Assembly: GCA_003228115.1 (NCBI GenBank) | Contig: QEVV01000002.1 | Location: forward strand, 310,001 to 374,000 | Direction: 5' to 3' | Length of the DNA stretch: 64,000 bases | Source: Chloroflexota bacterium | GTDB taxonomy: Bacteria > Chloroflexota > Dehalococcoidia > Lucifugimonadales > SAR202-VII-2 | Part shown: in pieces, positions 17,280-25,678 of the stretch | How positions within the stretch are numbered: position 1 is the first letter of the stretch | How the letters are laid out: every line of letters begins with the position of its first letter | Notes under the pieces: model-generated | What the model was told of the DNA's origin: nothing | What the model saw: the letters and a program-made list of their open reading frames with translations, nothing else | The model's database searches: none | Program-made: the position numbers and the translations under genes

Positions 17280-18932
17280 ATGACGACTAGCGCTCACTCA
17301 ACATCGACATTTACAACAGCACACAGCAAAGACAACAATCATTCGGACACCCTTGATGCCTTGATCGTTGGGGCCGGGTTCGCTGGCATTTACATGCTCT
17401 ACAAGCTCCTCAACCTGGGCCTAAAGGTTCAGGTCATTGAAGAGGGCTCGGGCGTCGGTGGGACCTGGTACTGGAATCGATATCCGGGCGCCAGATGCGA
17501 CGTCGAGAGCATGGAGTACTCCTACTCGTTCTCGAAAGAACTGTTGCAAGACTGGACATGGAGTCACCGGTACTCCACCCAGGCAGAGATCATGGAGTAT
17601 GCAAACCACGTTGTAGATACATTTGGCCTGCGCCCGTACATCAAGTTCAACACGAAGGCCAGGTCAGCTCATTACGACGAAGCACGGAAGGAATGGGAGA
17701 TCAAGACCGACGCAGGAGACCTGTACCGAGCCCACTACAACATCATGGCCACGGGGACACTCTCTTCCGTAAACAGGCCCAGGTTCGAGGGGCTGGATAG
17801 CTTCAAGGGAGAGTGGTACCTCACGGGACGTTGGCCCAAGGAAGGAGTGGACTTCAGTGGGAAGAGAGTGGGAATCATCGGCACCGGGTCATCTGCGGTG
17901 CAAGCCACCCCGGTGATAGCGGAGCAAGCAGGGCATTTGACGGTCTTTCAGAGAACCGCCAACTACTCGATTCCAGCCCGTAACGAACCCCTGGGGGCTG
18001 AAGAGATAGATGACATCAAGGCCAACTATCCTGGGATTTGGGCCAGGGCTACAAAGTCTCGAGTGGGCATGGGATTTATCGAGCTAGGGACGAAGGGCGC
18101 CCTCGAAGCCACCCCCGAAGAGCGTGAGTTGGAATTCTCCAAGCGGTGGGCTAAAGGCGGCGCCGGGTTCGGTGCGGCCTACACGGACATCTTGAGCAAC
18201 GAAGCAGCGAACGAAACGGCGGCTGAATACGTCAAGGCAAAGATTCGCGAGATAGTGCGCGACCCGATCACGGCAAAAATCCTTTCTCCGGAGATCACAC
18301 TCGGCTGCAAGCGCATGTGCATAGACAGCGGCTACTATGAGGCCTTCAACCGGGATAACGTGGACCTTGTGGATGTGGGTTCAGCACCAATCCAACGTCT
18401 GGTGGCCGATGGAATACAAACAACTGATGGCGAGTATCAACTGGACATCATTGTCTTCGCCATGGGCTTTGACGCCTTGACGGGGGCCTTGAACGCTATC
18501 GATATCAGGGGCCGGTCAGGCATGGCCCTCAGGGACAAGTGGGCTGACGGGCCCAGGACCTACCTCGGCCTGGCCAGCGAGGGCTTCCCGAACATGTTCA
18601 CGATCACCGGCCCCGGGAGCCCTTCAGTACTGTCCAATGTCCTCAGGTCAATTGAGCACCATGTCGACTGGATCACGGACTGCATCACGTTCATCAAAAA
18701 CTCCGAATGCAGCGAAATAGAGGCCAACTTTACGGCAGAGGATGAATGGACCCAGCACGTCGAGGATGTTGCAAAGGACACCCTTCGGTACAAGTGCGAC
18801 TCGTGGTACGTAGGCGCCAATATCCCCGGCAAGAAGCGAGTATTCCTTCCCTACTCTGGCGGCCTGCCGGTATATAGGGAGAAATGCCAGGACGTAGTTT
18901 CGAAAGGCTATGAAGGGTTCGTTGTGAGCTAG
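17280..18932 (+). CDS. Flavin-binding monooxygenase (Baeyer-Villiger type, altered fingerprint)
   Basis: A 550-residue FAD/NADPH enzyme. The FAD loop is GAGFAGIYMLYKLL, followed by GGTWYWNRYPGARCDVES as in cyclohexanone monooxygenases. The NADPH loop is GIIGTGSSAVQATPV. The family fingerprint FxGxxxHxxxW appears as FKGEWYLTGRW, so the fingerprint His is Leu181 (CTC at 17820-17822). KRMCIDSGYYEAFNRDNV near residue 345 is otherwise typical, and MTTSAHS is a short N-terminal extension. The start is ATG 17280 with GGAAGGAGA upstream; ATG 17241 is a weaker choice. Substrates are probably ketones, if the enzyme is active. Confidence 0.85.
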   Translation: MTTSAHSTSTFTTAHSKDNNHSDTLDALIVGAGFAGIYMLYKLLNLGLKVQVIEEGSGVGGTWYWNRYPGARCDVESMEYSYSFSKELLQDWTWSHRYSTQAEIMEYANHVVDTFGLRPYIKFNTKARSAHYDEARKEWEIKTDAGDLYRAHYNIMATGTLSSVNRPRFEGLDSFKGEWYLTGRWPKEGVDFSGKRVGIIGTGSSAVQATPVIAEQAGHLTVFQRTANYSIPARNEPLGAEEIDDIKANYPGIWARATKSRVGMGFIELGTKGALEATPEERELEFSKRWAKGGAGFGAAYTDILSNEAANETAAEYVKAKIREIVRDPITAKILSPEITLGCKRMCIDSGYYEAFNRDNVDLVDVGSAPIQRLVADGIQTTDGEYQLDIIVFAMGFDALTGALNAIDIRGRSGMALRDKWADGPRTYLGLASEGFPNMFTITGPGSPSVLSNVLRSIEHHVDWITDCITFIKNSECSEIEANFTAEDEWTQHVEDVAKDTLRYKCDSWYVGANIPGKKRVFLPYSGGLPVYREKCQDVVSKGYEGFVVS

Positions 18933-19147
18933 ACAATCCGCCTTCTGACTCGCCAGCTAGCACCAGGCCGGTCAGCAGGCGCGCAGCAAGGCCGTGAGGG
19001 GTCGAGTCGCGAATTGGACAGCCTGTCCGGGGGCTGAACTCCGACACGCCATGCGACAAGAATCGACTATTTTCCGCATCAGAGTTTGACGGTTACGATT
19101 AACGTAGCGACTTCTGTTAGAAGACAGAGTCGCCAAGGGGTTCACCT

Positions 19148-19981
19148 ATGAAATTATTCGCCGCAATGGTCATGCTGGTATCGCTCGCAATTCTCGGGTG
19201 CGGTGGCTCTTCACCAACAACTGCGACTGGGGGCAACTCGGAACCAACTACCACTTCTGATGGGGTGTCACCAATCCAAGCAACTGCAGCCGCGCTGCAG
19301 GCGACTTTGGCCGCAACCCTTACACCCGCTCCCGCTACCTCTACGGCGTCGCCCTCCTCGCCGACGCTCGTGCCTTCCTCAACTGCGGCTCCCACTGGGA
19401 TAACCGGACCTACGTCGGTGCCCGTTCTGTCTCAATGTGCGCCGGGGGAGGGAGCTGGCAAACAATATCCACAGCCACCTGCAATGGCCATAAATGCTGA
19501 GAACAGCTATACGGCCGTCATGAACACCAACATGGGGAAGATAGTCATAGAGATGTTCCCTGAAGAATCACCCATCACCGTCAACAATTTCATCTTCCTT
19601 GCCAGAGAGTGCTTCTATGACGATGTGATCTTCCATCGAGTCATCCCGGGGTTCATGATTCAAGGGGGAGACCCGCTGGGCCAGGGAACAGGCGGTCCAG
19701 GCTACAGATTCGAGGATGAGACATCATCCGGCCTGGCGTTCAGCATTCCAGGTCTCTTGGCTATGGCCAATTCAGGCTTGGACACCAACGGCAGTCAATT
19801 CTTCATAACCACCGTGCCGACACCGCACCTCAACGGTAATCACACGATCTTCGGCCGGGTGACTGAGGGGCAGGATGTTGTTGAAGCTATAGCTCTTGTG
19901 CCCAGCGCCGCAGGGGATAAGCCAATTGAGGACGTGGTAATCCTCAGCATTGACATTGCGGAGGCCGCCTCCGGTGGCTAA
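19148..19981 (+). CDS. Cyclophilin-type peptidyl-prolyl isomerase lipoprotein
   Basis: A 277-residue exported prolyl isomerase. The lipobox is ILGC with Cys18, followed by a long spacer rich in Thr, Ser, Pro and Ala (to about residue 95). The cyclophilin domain then shows MNTNMGKIVIEMFPEESP, FHRVIPGFMIQGGDP (catalytic Arg), LAMANSG, NGSQFFITT and HTIFGRV. The Trp that binds cyclosporin in many members is not in its usual place, where HLNGNH is seen. It probably folds proteins outside the membrane, a role it could share with the HtrA-like protease. Confidence 0.92.
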   Translation: MKLFAAMVMLVSLAILGCGGSSPTTATGGNSEPTTTSDGVSPIQATAAALQATLAATLTPAPATSTASPSSPTLVPSSTAAPTGITGPTSVPVLSQCAPGEGAGKQYPQPPAMAINAENSYTAVMNTNMGKIVIEMFPEESPITVNNFIFLARECFYDDVIFHRVIPGFMIQGGDPLGQGTGGPGYRFEDETSSGLAFSIPGLLAMANSGLDTNGSQFFITTVPTPHLNGNHTIFGRVTEGQDVVEAIALVPSAAGDKPIEDVVILSIDIAEAASGG

Positions 19982-20222
19982 CCCAATAGGATGTGCATCC
20001 GCTAGCTTGCCCTAGGGCGATGGCTTTGTGCCAAGATTGTCCGTGGTCGCCTTTGGGCTTGGGCGCAAGCTCAGATCCACGCTCTAAGGCACGGGGCCTG
20101 ATTCTGTGCGCACTCGTTACTCGTGCTGGCAGCCTTCGTAAACTAGCACCCATTGAGCTAGCAAGCGGGTCAAGACCTCCTCCGGAGGTGGGCCGCAGTA
20201 GATCCTGCTTGAGAGGCCGTAC

Positions 20223-21500
20223 TTGACGATCCGCAGAGCGACCTGGGCCCTCACACACCCGAGCTACGCCTGGGGCGTGGTGGCGTTGGCAACGCTGGGG
20301 CAAGGCGCTTCCAACGCGCCCATTCAAACGTTACGCGTGCTCTTTCCCTTCATGCAGGACGAGATTGGTCTTTCCCGCACCGACATTGGCCTGATCGTCG
20401 CTGCCCTGGCAGGTGGAGCAACATTCACCATCTCCCTCGGGGGCTGGCTTGCTGACCGCTGGGGCGTGCGCTGGGTGGCGGGATTCACCTTGGTGACGTT
20501 GGCGCTGCCGCTGCTCGGTCTGACTATCGCAAACAGCTTGTTTCTACTCATGGTATTCGCACTCTTGGCCGGCATGCTTCAAGCGCCTGGGTTTCCCGCT
20601 ACAGCGAGAGCCGTTCTGGATTGGGTCCCGCAACGCAACAGGGCCATGGCCATGGGCATCAAGCACATGGGAGTGCCGGTGATCGGCTCCATCGGCGCCG
20701 TGGCCCTTCCTGCCATAGCTGTGGCCGCAGGGTGGCGCTGGGGCGTTGCCGTTCTGGCTGGCTTCATCTTCGTCTCGGGCCTCATCTTCGTGATGGCCTA
20801 CAGGGATCGCCCCAGGGAGGTTACTAGCACAGCAGGTTCGCTACGCGGGAGCTTTGCTGAGCTGGCCAAAGACCGTACGCTGGCCACGGTAACCCTCTGG
20901 GCTCTGGTCCTTTCTGGCGTCAGCATTATCGCCAGCACTTTTTTCGTGCTCTTCTTAGTTGAAGAGGCCGGTACATCAAAAATAACGGCTGGCAGTCTGG
21001 CCGCAGTCATGGCCGGAGGAAGTATCGCTGGCAGGTTCGCCTGGGGGTTGGTGAGCGATGCCCTGATGGGATCGCGGCGCGTGCTGGTCCTCGGAATCAT
21101 GGGTGGGCTCACGGTACTTGCCCTCGCTGGGCTGGCGATTGCTCCCGAGGGCACGCCCATAGCCGTGTTCGGAATACTGGGTTTCTTGCTTGGACTCACT
21201 ACACTGTCATGGCGAACAGTCCTTGTCGTCCTGGTTGGGGAGATGGCCACACCGGGACGCATGGGCACAACCATCGGCGCGGTGAGTACGCTTATGAGCC
21301 TTGGCGCACTTGGTGGTGGCCCGCTCTTCGGGTTGCTGGTGGATGGTACGGGGTCATACCCGATCGGGTGGGGAGTCACGGCCGCGGCCGCGGCCGCGAG
21401 CACCTTGGGGCTGCTGCTTGTTGCTCGGGACCCTCGACCGCTGGGCACGCTAGACCAACCAGAGCCCCTAGCGCCAAGACCTGCGGGCAACAACCGCTGA
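20223..21500 (+). CDS. Major facilitator superfamily transporter
   Basis: A 425-residue carrier with about twelve hydrophobic segments. The loop between helices 2 and 3 reads GGWLADRWGVRWV, the MFS signature, and a second half-signature (GRFAWGLVSDALMGSRRV) follows in the C-terminal half. A run of Ala codons made from repeated GGCCGC sits in a late helix. The start is TTG 20223 with GAGAGG upstream. Substrate specificity cannot be inferred. About 240 bases of apparently noncoding DNA separate it from the cyclophilin gene. Confidence 0.88.
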   Translation: MTIRRATWALTHPSYAWGVVALATLGQGASNAPIQTLRVLFPFMQDEIGLSRTDIGLIVAALAGGATFTISLGGWLADRWGVRWVAGFTLVTLALPLLGLTIANSLFLLMVFALLAGMLQAPGFPATARAVLDWVPQRNRAMAMGIKHMGVPVIGSIGAVALPAIAVAAGWRWGVAVLAGFIFVSGLIFVMAYRDRPREVTSTAGSLRGSFAELAKDRTLATVTLWALVLSGVSIIASTFFVLFLVEEAGTSKITAGSLAAVMAGGSIAGRFAWGLVSDALMGSRRVLVLGIMGGLTVLALAGLAIAPEGTPIAVFGILGFLLGLTTLSWRTVLVVLVGEMATPGRMGTTIGAVSTLMSLGALGGGPLFGLLVDGTGSYPIGWGVTAAAAAASTLGLLLVARDPRPLGTLDQPEPLAPRPAGNNR

Positions 21501-21626
21501 ACCTCCCTTGGCAGAGCGGCTAGGTCGCAGTAGTGGGTCGGCTCCCCAAATGTTAACCTCTGTGTCGAGCCGCCAGCTGGTCTTGATAGGTAGCTGAGCA
21601 GTTAAACAAACCATGGAGAGCCAGTC

Positions 21627-22064
21627 ATGAGCGAATACATACCAAGCCCCAGCGCATGGGCAGCAGCGCAAGTTGAACTATACGAGGGCAGCGGTGGAAC
21701 CGAGGGTCTAACACTAAGAGACACCGGCCTCCCGGTCATAATTGTGACCAACCAGGGGCGCAAGACGGGCGGGATCCGCAAGACGCCGCTGATGAGAGTT
21801 GTCGACGGAAAGAACTACGTCCTCGTGGCGTCCAGGGGTGGAGCCCCGAAGAACCCAGTGTGGGTTCACAACCTGAGAGCGAACCCGAGCGTCGAACTCC
21901 GCGACGAGACCGAAGTCTATGCGATGAAAGTTCGAGAGGTAGTCGAGCCAACCGAAAGACAACGCCTCTGGGCTATCGCAGTAGAAGTCTATCCTCCCTA
22001 CCATGACTATCAGATCAAGACCGAACGGATCATTCCAGTGTTCCTGGCCGAACCGACTAAGTAA
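21627..22064 (+). CDS. Deazaflavin (F420)-dependent nitroreductase family protein
   Basis: A 145-residue protein of the Ddn/PNPOx-like split-barrel fold. LPVIIVTNQGRKTGGIRKTPLMRV near residue 40 and NYVLVASRGGAPKNPVWVHNL with ANPSVELRD are the family signature around the deazaflavin phosphate. The last strands end in IPVFLAEPTK. F420-linked members reduce quinones, nitro groups or other electrophiles; no F420 synthesis genes are visible in the window. The cofactor could be flavin instead. A 13-bp hairpin about 95 bases downstream could end its transcript. Confidence 0.85.
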   Translation: MSEYIPSPSAWAAAQVELYEGSGGTEGLTLRDTGLPVIIVTNQGRKTGGIRKTPLMRVVDGKNYVLVASRGGAPKNPVWVHNLRANPSVELRDETEVYAMKVREVVEPTERQRLWAIAVEVYPPYHDYQIKTERIIPVFLAEPTK

Positions 22065-22153
22065 ATAGCCAAGCCACGGTGGCCAGGCATAGGTCGGCCG
22101 GGTCAACGGAAGCAATTACCAGTGCCTGCGATATGCCTGTTTACTAAGTTAGA

Positions 22154-22215
22154 AGCAAAGGCCCCGGAGACATCTCCGGGGCCTTCTTTCGTGCCTGAAA
22201 AGTGTGGGCCGCCTG
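22154..22215 (+). repeat. Copy A of a 62-bp direct repeat containing the tRNA-Lys 3' end
   Basis: This copy matches 23522-23584 with two substitutions and one missing base. It holds the hairpin, then GTGCCTGAAAAGTG, then the last bases of the tRNA-Lys 3' acceptor arm (GGGCCGCCTG on the plus strand) without the rest of the tRNA. It resembles the att-like duplicate left when an element inserts at a tRNA 3' end. Confidence 0.85.
22158..22185. terminator. Hairpin terminator (repeat copy A)
   Basis: A perfect 13-bp stem (AAGGCCCCGGAGA with its complement) with a two-base CA loop, followed by TCTTTC on the plus strand. It can end transcription of the deazaflavin reductase gene and, in reverse, of the EamA gene. 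Confidence 0.8.
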
Positions 22216-22260
22216 AGCAGCGATCAACTCGCTCCGGTGCTGCACAGCTGCGGGCTAGCG

Positions 22261-23265
22261 CTAGGTTTCGATTCCAAACGTGATGGCAAGGACTCCGCCC
22301 ACGATGATGAGCGTCCCCAGAACCAGGGGCAGCGTTATTTTCTCCAGGCGTTGGAGGAAGAAGTGCGCTCCAGCCAAAGCGAAGACCGGTTGAAGCGACA
22401 TCAGGGGCGAGACCACGATGACTGGGGTGCGTTCCACGGCCAGGAAAAAGAGTATCGTTCCGACGGTCATAGACAGTCCTCCGGCACCCACGAACAAAAG
22501 AGATCGACGGGGAGATATCCGAAGATCGGCGCCGATTCGAGGGCCTACGAGCATCGCCATGAAGATGGAGCCGAAGAACAGGGTGACGCTTCCGGTGGCG
22601 AAGGGGTTATGGGTATAGCTCATTGCAACTTGGTAGGTCGCCGGAACGACTCCATAGGCCATGGCGGACCCGAACCCTAGCACATATCCGATCACCACTA
22701 TTCGCGGCAATCCAAGGAAAGTGCTGGACGGCGCAAGCCCCTCCGAATCTTCAGCGATGAGCTTAGCTGGAACTACGGATGTGGTCCTGGGCATTGCCGA
22801 CTTGACCACAAAGACCACCCCGCTGACGAGGACGATGGTCCCAAGAGCTATGGGCCAAGTCATGGTTTCGGCCAGGAAAACCACTCCCACGAATGCGGCG
22901 TACAGAGGAGCCGTGGCCAGGATAGGGGTCGACTTTCCTACCCCAAGTATCTTGAGACTCGCCATATTGAGGAAACGGGCTACCGGGAAGTTGACTGCCC
23001 CGGTAAGGGCCATCCACAGATAGGCAGTCGCGGGCAAGGTAAAAATCAGCTTTGGGTAAAGTACGGCGGCTATGACGGTGATAGGAACCCAGCCCACCAC
23101 TATCGTCACCAAGCTCCCAGTGCCGACCGGGACGTTTACAAGGCCAACCCGGGCTATCACGGCCCCGGTCGCGAAAAAGAAGCCCACTCCCACGGCCATG
23201 AAGGCGCCGATAATTTCGGATGGCAAAGGACCTCCCACGGATGCTAGCTCAGGCCCGGCAATCAC
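22261..23265 (-). CDS. EamA/DMT-family permease
   Basis: A 334-residue integral membrane protein with about ten hydrophobic segments in two homologous halves, each like an EamA domain. ATGAVIARVGLVNVPVG opens the first and AMAYGVVPATYQVAMSY opens the second, with PLMSLQPVFALAGAHFFL near the end of the second. Drug/metabolite transporters of this type export amino acids, metabolites or drugs; the substrate is unknown. It lies within the repeats at 22154 and 23522, so it may be cargo of the tRNA-Lys element. Confidence 0.8.
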   Translation of the reverse strand: MIAGPELASVGGPLPSEIIGAFMAVGVGFFFATGAVIARVGLVNVPVGTGSLVTIVVGWVPITVIAAVLYPKLIFTLPATAYLWMALTGAVNFPVARFLNMASLKILGVGKSTPILATAPLYAAFVGVVFLAETMTWPIALGTIVLVSGVVFVVKSAMPRTTSVVPAKLIAEDSEGLAPSSTFLGLPRIVVIGYVLGFGSAMAYGVVPATYQVAMSYTHNPFATGSVTLFFGSIFMAMLVGPRIGADLRISPRRSLLFVGAGGLSMTVGTILFFLAVERTPVIVVSPLMSLQPVFALAGAHFFLQRLEKITLPLVLGTLIIVGGVLAITFGIET

Positions 23266-23353
23266 ATTAGGCTAAGGCCACGCTTGAAGTATATGGCAGC
23301 ATCTGGCATCACGACAGCTTGGCGGGAGGACCGGCCTGCCGCCACGGTCCGCT

Positions 23354-23485
23354 ATGGAACTGCTGGGCCACAGTCAGATTGCGGTGACCATAAACGTCTG
23401 CACGGACGTGGCTCCAGAGTATCAACGGGAAGCGATGAACCTCGTAGGAGAGGGCATCTGGGGAGAGGCCGCCAGCGGCACTTGA
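23354..23485 (+). pseudogene. Tyrosine recombinase (phage integrase) C-terminal remnant
   Basis: A 43-codon frame that is too short to be a gene. It begins MELLGHSQIAVTINVCTDV, which matches the LGHS-x-I-xx-T block of tyrosine integrases just before the catalytic tyrosine; the tyrosine position carries Cys (TGC 23399-23401 where TAC is expected). It continues with APEYQREAMNLV and ends at a TGA. Upstream sequence shows decayed similarity split over other frames (an AGG-then-LPPR context), so the gene was cut and shifted. It lies 86 bases from the tRNA-Lys 3' end and supports an inserted element. Confidence 0.7.
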
Positions 23486-23521
23486 ATCTGGGTTGCTACA
23501 TTCGTTGCTACATTTCACCTA

Positions 23522-23584
23522 AGCAAAGGCCCCGGAGACATCTCCGGGGCCTTGTTCCGTGCCTGAAAAGTGGTGGGCCGCCTG
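23522..23584 (+). repeat. Copy B of the direct repeat, overlapping the tRNA-Lys 3' end
   Basis: This 63-bp copy is nearly identical to 22154-22215. It covers the terminator hairpin and the last 14 bases of the tRNA-Lys gene (including its encoded CCA). It is the end of the segment where the tRNA is intact. Confidence 0.85.
23526..23553. terminator. Hairpin terminator downstream of tRNA-Lys (repeat copy B)
   Basis: A perfect 13-bp stem with a CA loop, identical to the stem at 22158. On the minus strand it starts 18 bases after the tRNA CCA end and is followed by TTTGCTT, so it should terminate the tRNA transcript. Confidence 0.85.
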
Positions 23585-23647
23585 GGAATTGAACCCAGAA
23601 CCTGCGGATTAAAAGTCCGATGCTCTGCCTGGTTGAGCTAGCGGCCC
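23571..23647 (-). tRNA. tRNA-Lys (anticodon TTT), CCA encoded
   Basis: The reverse strand folds as a cloverleaf. The acceptor stem is GGGCCGC with GCGGCCC, the D-stem GCTC with GAGC, the anticodon loop CTTTTAA (anticodon TTT), and the T-arm CTGGG-TTCAATT-CCCAG. The base pair at the top of the anticodon stem is a T/C mismatch. The discriminator is A and CCA is encoded. TACAAT (reverse of 23656-23661) lies at the right distance for a -10 box. The 3' end is duplicated at 22154, as at an integration site. Confidence 0.95.
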
Positions 23648-23695
23648 CTGGTTCCATTGTACGGAACTCGTCGCGAGGGCGATACAGGGACAGGC

Positions 23696-24508
23696 TTAAA
23701 GGCCCTGGAAGTTGGGGGCTCTCTTCTCGACGAAGGCCTTCGGGCCCTCTTTGGAGTCCTCCGTCGCACGAGCAATGTTCATGGCCAGCTGCGAGTAGTC
23801 CAGTGCGGCGTTGAGGTCCATGTTCAGCATGTTGTAAGCCATGCGCTTGGCCACTTCCGTAGCCACCCGGGGGCCATGCGCCAGCTTGCGGGCGAATTCC
23901 ATCGTCTCACTCATCAAGTCTTCAGCGGGGACCATGCGGGTGATATACCCCATGCTCAGTGCCTCCTCGGCACCGACGATGCGCGCCGTCCAAATCAATT
24001 CCAGTGCTCGCGCTATGCCGATGAGGCGAGGGAGATAGTAGCAGCCAGCGTCACCCGGAACAATTCCCATGAGGCTGTAGGACATTCGGAACTTCGCCTG
24101 ATCCGAAGCGAACCTCAGGTCGGCCATGGAGGCCATGTCCATCCCTGCTCCCGCAGCCGCTCCGTTGACCGCGGCAATGTAGGGCTTGTCCAACGTGGCC
24201 AACACGCGAGGAATCCGGTGCACGGAGTCCCGAAGGCGGTTCCGGCTGGATATCACTGACTCGCTGGCTACAGAGGAGAGCATCTTCCCCTCGGACAGCG
24301 CCTTGGTGTCGGCGCCGGCGCAGAATGCCCGACCTGCCCCAGTTACGACCACGGCGCCAATATCAGAATCGTCTCGGGCGTCTTCCAGAGCTCGACGCCA
24401 ACCATCGATCATTTCCTCCGAAAATGCGTTGAGCCTATCGGGCCTGTTCAATGTGATAACGGCGACGCCGTCATCTTTCTCGTACAAAATGTCTTGGTAA
24501 TCTTCCAT
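23696..24508 (-). CDS. Enoyl-CoA hydratase/isomerase family protein
   Basis: A 270-residue crotonase-fold protein. AVITLNRPDRLNAFSEEM is the N-terminal family signature, GAGRAFCAGADTKAL forms the oxyanion hole, and AAVNGAAAGAGMDMASMADL gives the second oxyanion glycine. LMGIVPGDAGCYYLPRLIG is the region holding the catalytic carboxylate in true hydratases; here Asp follows Gly. The exact reaction (hydratase, isomerase, thioesterase or dehalogenase) is uncertain. The start ATG has GGGAGGTAG upstream. It may take part in the nearby acyl-CoA chemistry, though no gene is directly joined to it. Confidence 0.85.
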   Translation of the reverse strand: MEDYQDILYEKDDGVAVITLNRPDRLNAFSEEMIDGWRRALEDARDDSDIGAVVVTGAGRAFCAGADTKALSEGKMLSSVASESVISSRNRLRDSVHRIPRVLATLDKPYIAAVNGAAAGAGMDMASMADLRFASDQAKFRMSYSLMGIVPGDAGCYYLPRLIGIARALELIWTARIVGAEEALSMGYITRMVPAEDLMSETMEFARKLAHGPRVATEVAKRMAYNMLNMDLNAALDYSQLAMNIARATEDSKEGPKAFVEKRAPNFQGL

Positions 24509-24604
24509 TCCCTACCTCCCTCAGCCGCTGCCAGCATGCCTGGTAGGCACTGACAGCCCGGTCAATGTAGCACACCATTCTGCCCAAAGGAACGCAGCCC
24601 CCCG

Positions 24605-24613
24605 TGGTACAAT
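24605..24613 (+). promoter_or_regulatory. Extended -10 promoter for the 24650 gene
   Basis: TGGTACAAT, an extended -10 element 36 bases before the TTG start. No convincing -35 box is visible. The same TGG-TA-n-AAT form is seen before pcrA. Confidence 0.5.
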
Positions 24614-24649
24614 AATGAGTAGTCGAACCGGCTGTCTAACGAGGCTAAA

Positions 24650-24964
24650 TTGGGCGATAGCAGTGTCGTAGAGTTTCTCAGAGACCTTTCCATCATCATC
24701 GCCGTAGGGATGGGCGGCTTATTGCTCCTTGTCCTCACGGTGGTGGCGCTTATGCTGTACAAGAAGCTCAGCCGCACCCTGGCTGCGATCCAGGGAGCAG
24801 CGGAGAATGCTCAGGAGGGCACCAAGGCAATCTTAGACAAGTTTATCAAGCCAGCGGCGGGAAACACCGCCGCATCATTTGGTGTGGGGCGGATCGCTGG
24901 CTTCATGTTCGGGCTCATGAAGAGCCGAAAATCGAAGAAGGACAAGTCAAAGAAGGATAGCTAA
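24650..24964 (+). CDS. Small single-pass membrane protein, unknown function
   Basis: A 104-residue protein with one long hydrophobic segment near the N-terminus (IIIAVGMGGLLLLVLTVVAL), then an amphipathic helix (KLSRTLAAIQGAAENAQEGT) and a Lys-rich C-terminus (KSRKSKKDKSKKD). I do not recognise a named family. It starts at TTG with GAGG upstream and ends 18 bases before the YtxH-like gene, so the two are one transcript and may act at the membrane together. Confidence 0.7.
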   Translation: MGDSSVVEFLRDLSIIIAVGMGGLLLLVLTVVALMLYKKLSRTLAAIQGAAENAQEGTKAILDKFIKPAAGNTAASFGVGRIAGFMFGLMKSRKSKKDKSKKDS

Positions 24965-24982
24965 GGAAAGGGGACGGACGAT

Positions 24983-25480
24983 ATGGCCAACAACGAAGAG
25001 GGCGGCGGATTCGTGACAGGGTTTCTGTTCGGAGGAGTCATTGGGTTCTTGGTTGGGATTCTAACGGCGCCCAGGGCAGGCAATGAGCTACGGGCTGAAC
25101 TGATGGAGCGCACGCACCATTTCCGAGAACAAGCGGAGATTATGGCTGACCAAGCAAGGCTACGAGCCGAGGGATTCGCCTCCGACGCTCGGAATAGGGC
25201 CCAGCACTTGCGCGAGCAAGCATCAACGGTTGCAGACCAGGCCAGGGACCAGGCTCACCATCTCCGCGAGCAGGCGGGGTCGATCACCGACCAAGCCCGC
25301 CAGCGTGCAGAGGGTTTCGCCCACGAAGCTCGAAGCCGGGCGGAACAGCTAGCCGCTAACGCTCGTCACCGCCTTGGTTTGGAACACGAAAGCGAAGAAG
25401 TCGACCCAGAAGAGCCCACCATCGAGGTCTCTGCCGAGGAGCCTGCCGAGGACTCCAGCGAGGAAACGAAGCAGGCATAG
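24983..25480 (+). CDS. YtxH-domain protein with amphipathic helical repeats
   Basis: A 165-residue protein. GGGFVTGFLFGGVIGFLVGILTAP is the Gly-rich membrane segment and SPAG-like turn typical of YtxH proteins. Residues about 48-130 carry repeated blocks (H-x-REQA then DQAR then RAEGFA and RA) of 18 and 29 residues, with no Pro, which should form a long amphipathic helix like apolipoprotein or LEA proteins. The tail is Glu-rich and acidic. YtxH proteins are stress-linked membrane proteins with no known catalytic role. It is probably cotranscribed with the gene before it. Confidence 0.8.
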   Translation: MANNEEGGGFVTGFLFGGVIGFLVGILTAPRAGNELRAELMERTHHFREQAEIMADQARLRAEGFASDARNRAQHLREQASTVADQARDQAHHLREQAGSITDQARQRAEGFAHEARSRAEQLAANARHRLGLEHESEEVDPEEPTIEVSAEEPAEDSSEETKQA

Positions 25481-25678
25481 ACGGCTAATTCTACGGATGG
25501 CGGAGCGTTCCACTCTAGGCGCTGGCGAATCACCCGTAGCGGCCCCGGGGTTCGGCCAACCCTTCACCCTCCAGAAGGGTACCGCGGGCTCGGGTCACAT
25601 AGTCAGTACACAATCTCCGGGTGACTTGTCCCTGTAGATCCACGGGATGCCCCTGAGTAACTGCAAAAGGGGAAGCAG

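Larger units (their letters stand above)
22154..23584. mobile_element. Candidate relic of a tRNA-Lys-targeted integrative element
   Basis: The segment is bounded by two direct repeats that contain the tRNA-Lys 3' end. It holds an EamA permease gene on the minus strand and the degraded C-terminus of a tyrosine recombinase on the plus strand next to the tRNA. Such a bounded segment at a tRNA 3' end with an adjacent integrase fragment is the classic mark of a genomic island. The integrase is incomplete and its tyrosine is gone, so it should be immobile. The repeats also contain the terminator hairpin, so a simple tandem duplication remains possible. Confidence 0.5.

Noticed and set aside
21377-21400. 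Tandem GGCCGC repeat in the MFS gene
   Set aside because: It is just a run of Ala codons in a membrane helix and keeps the frame; no sign of a regulatory role.
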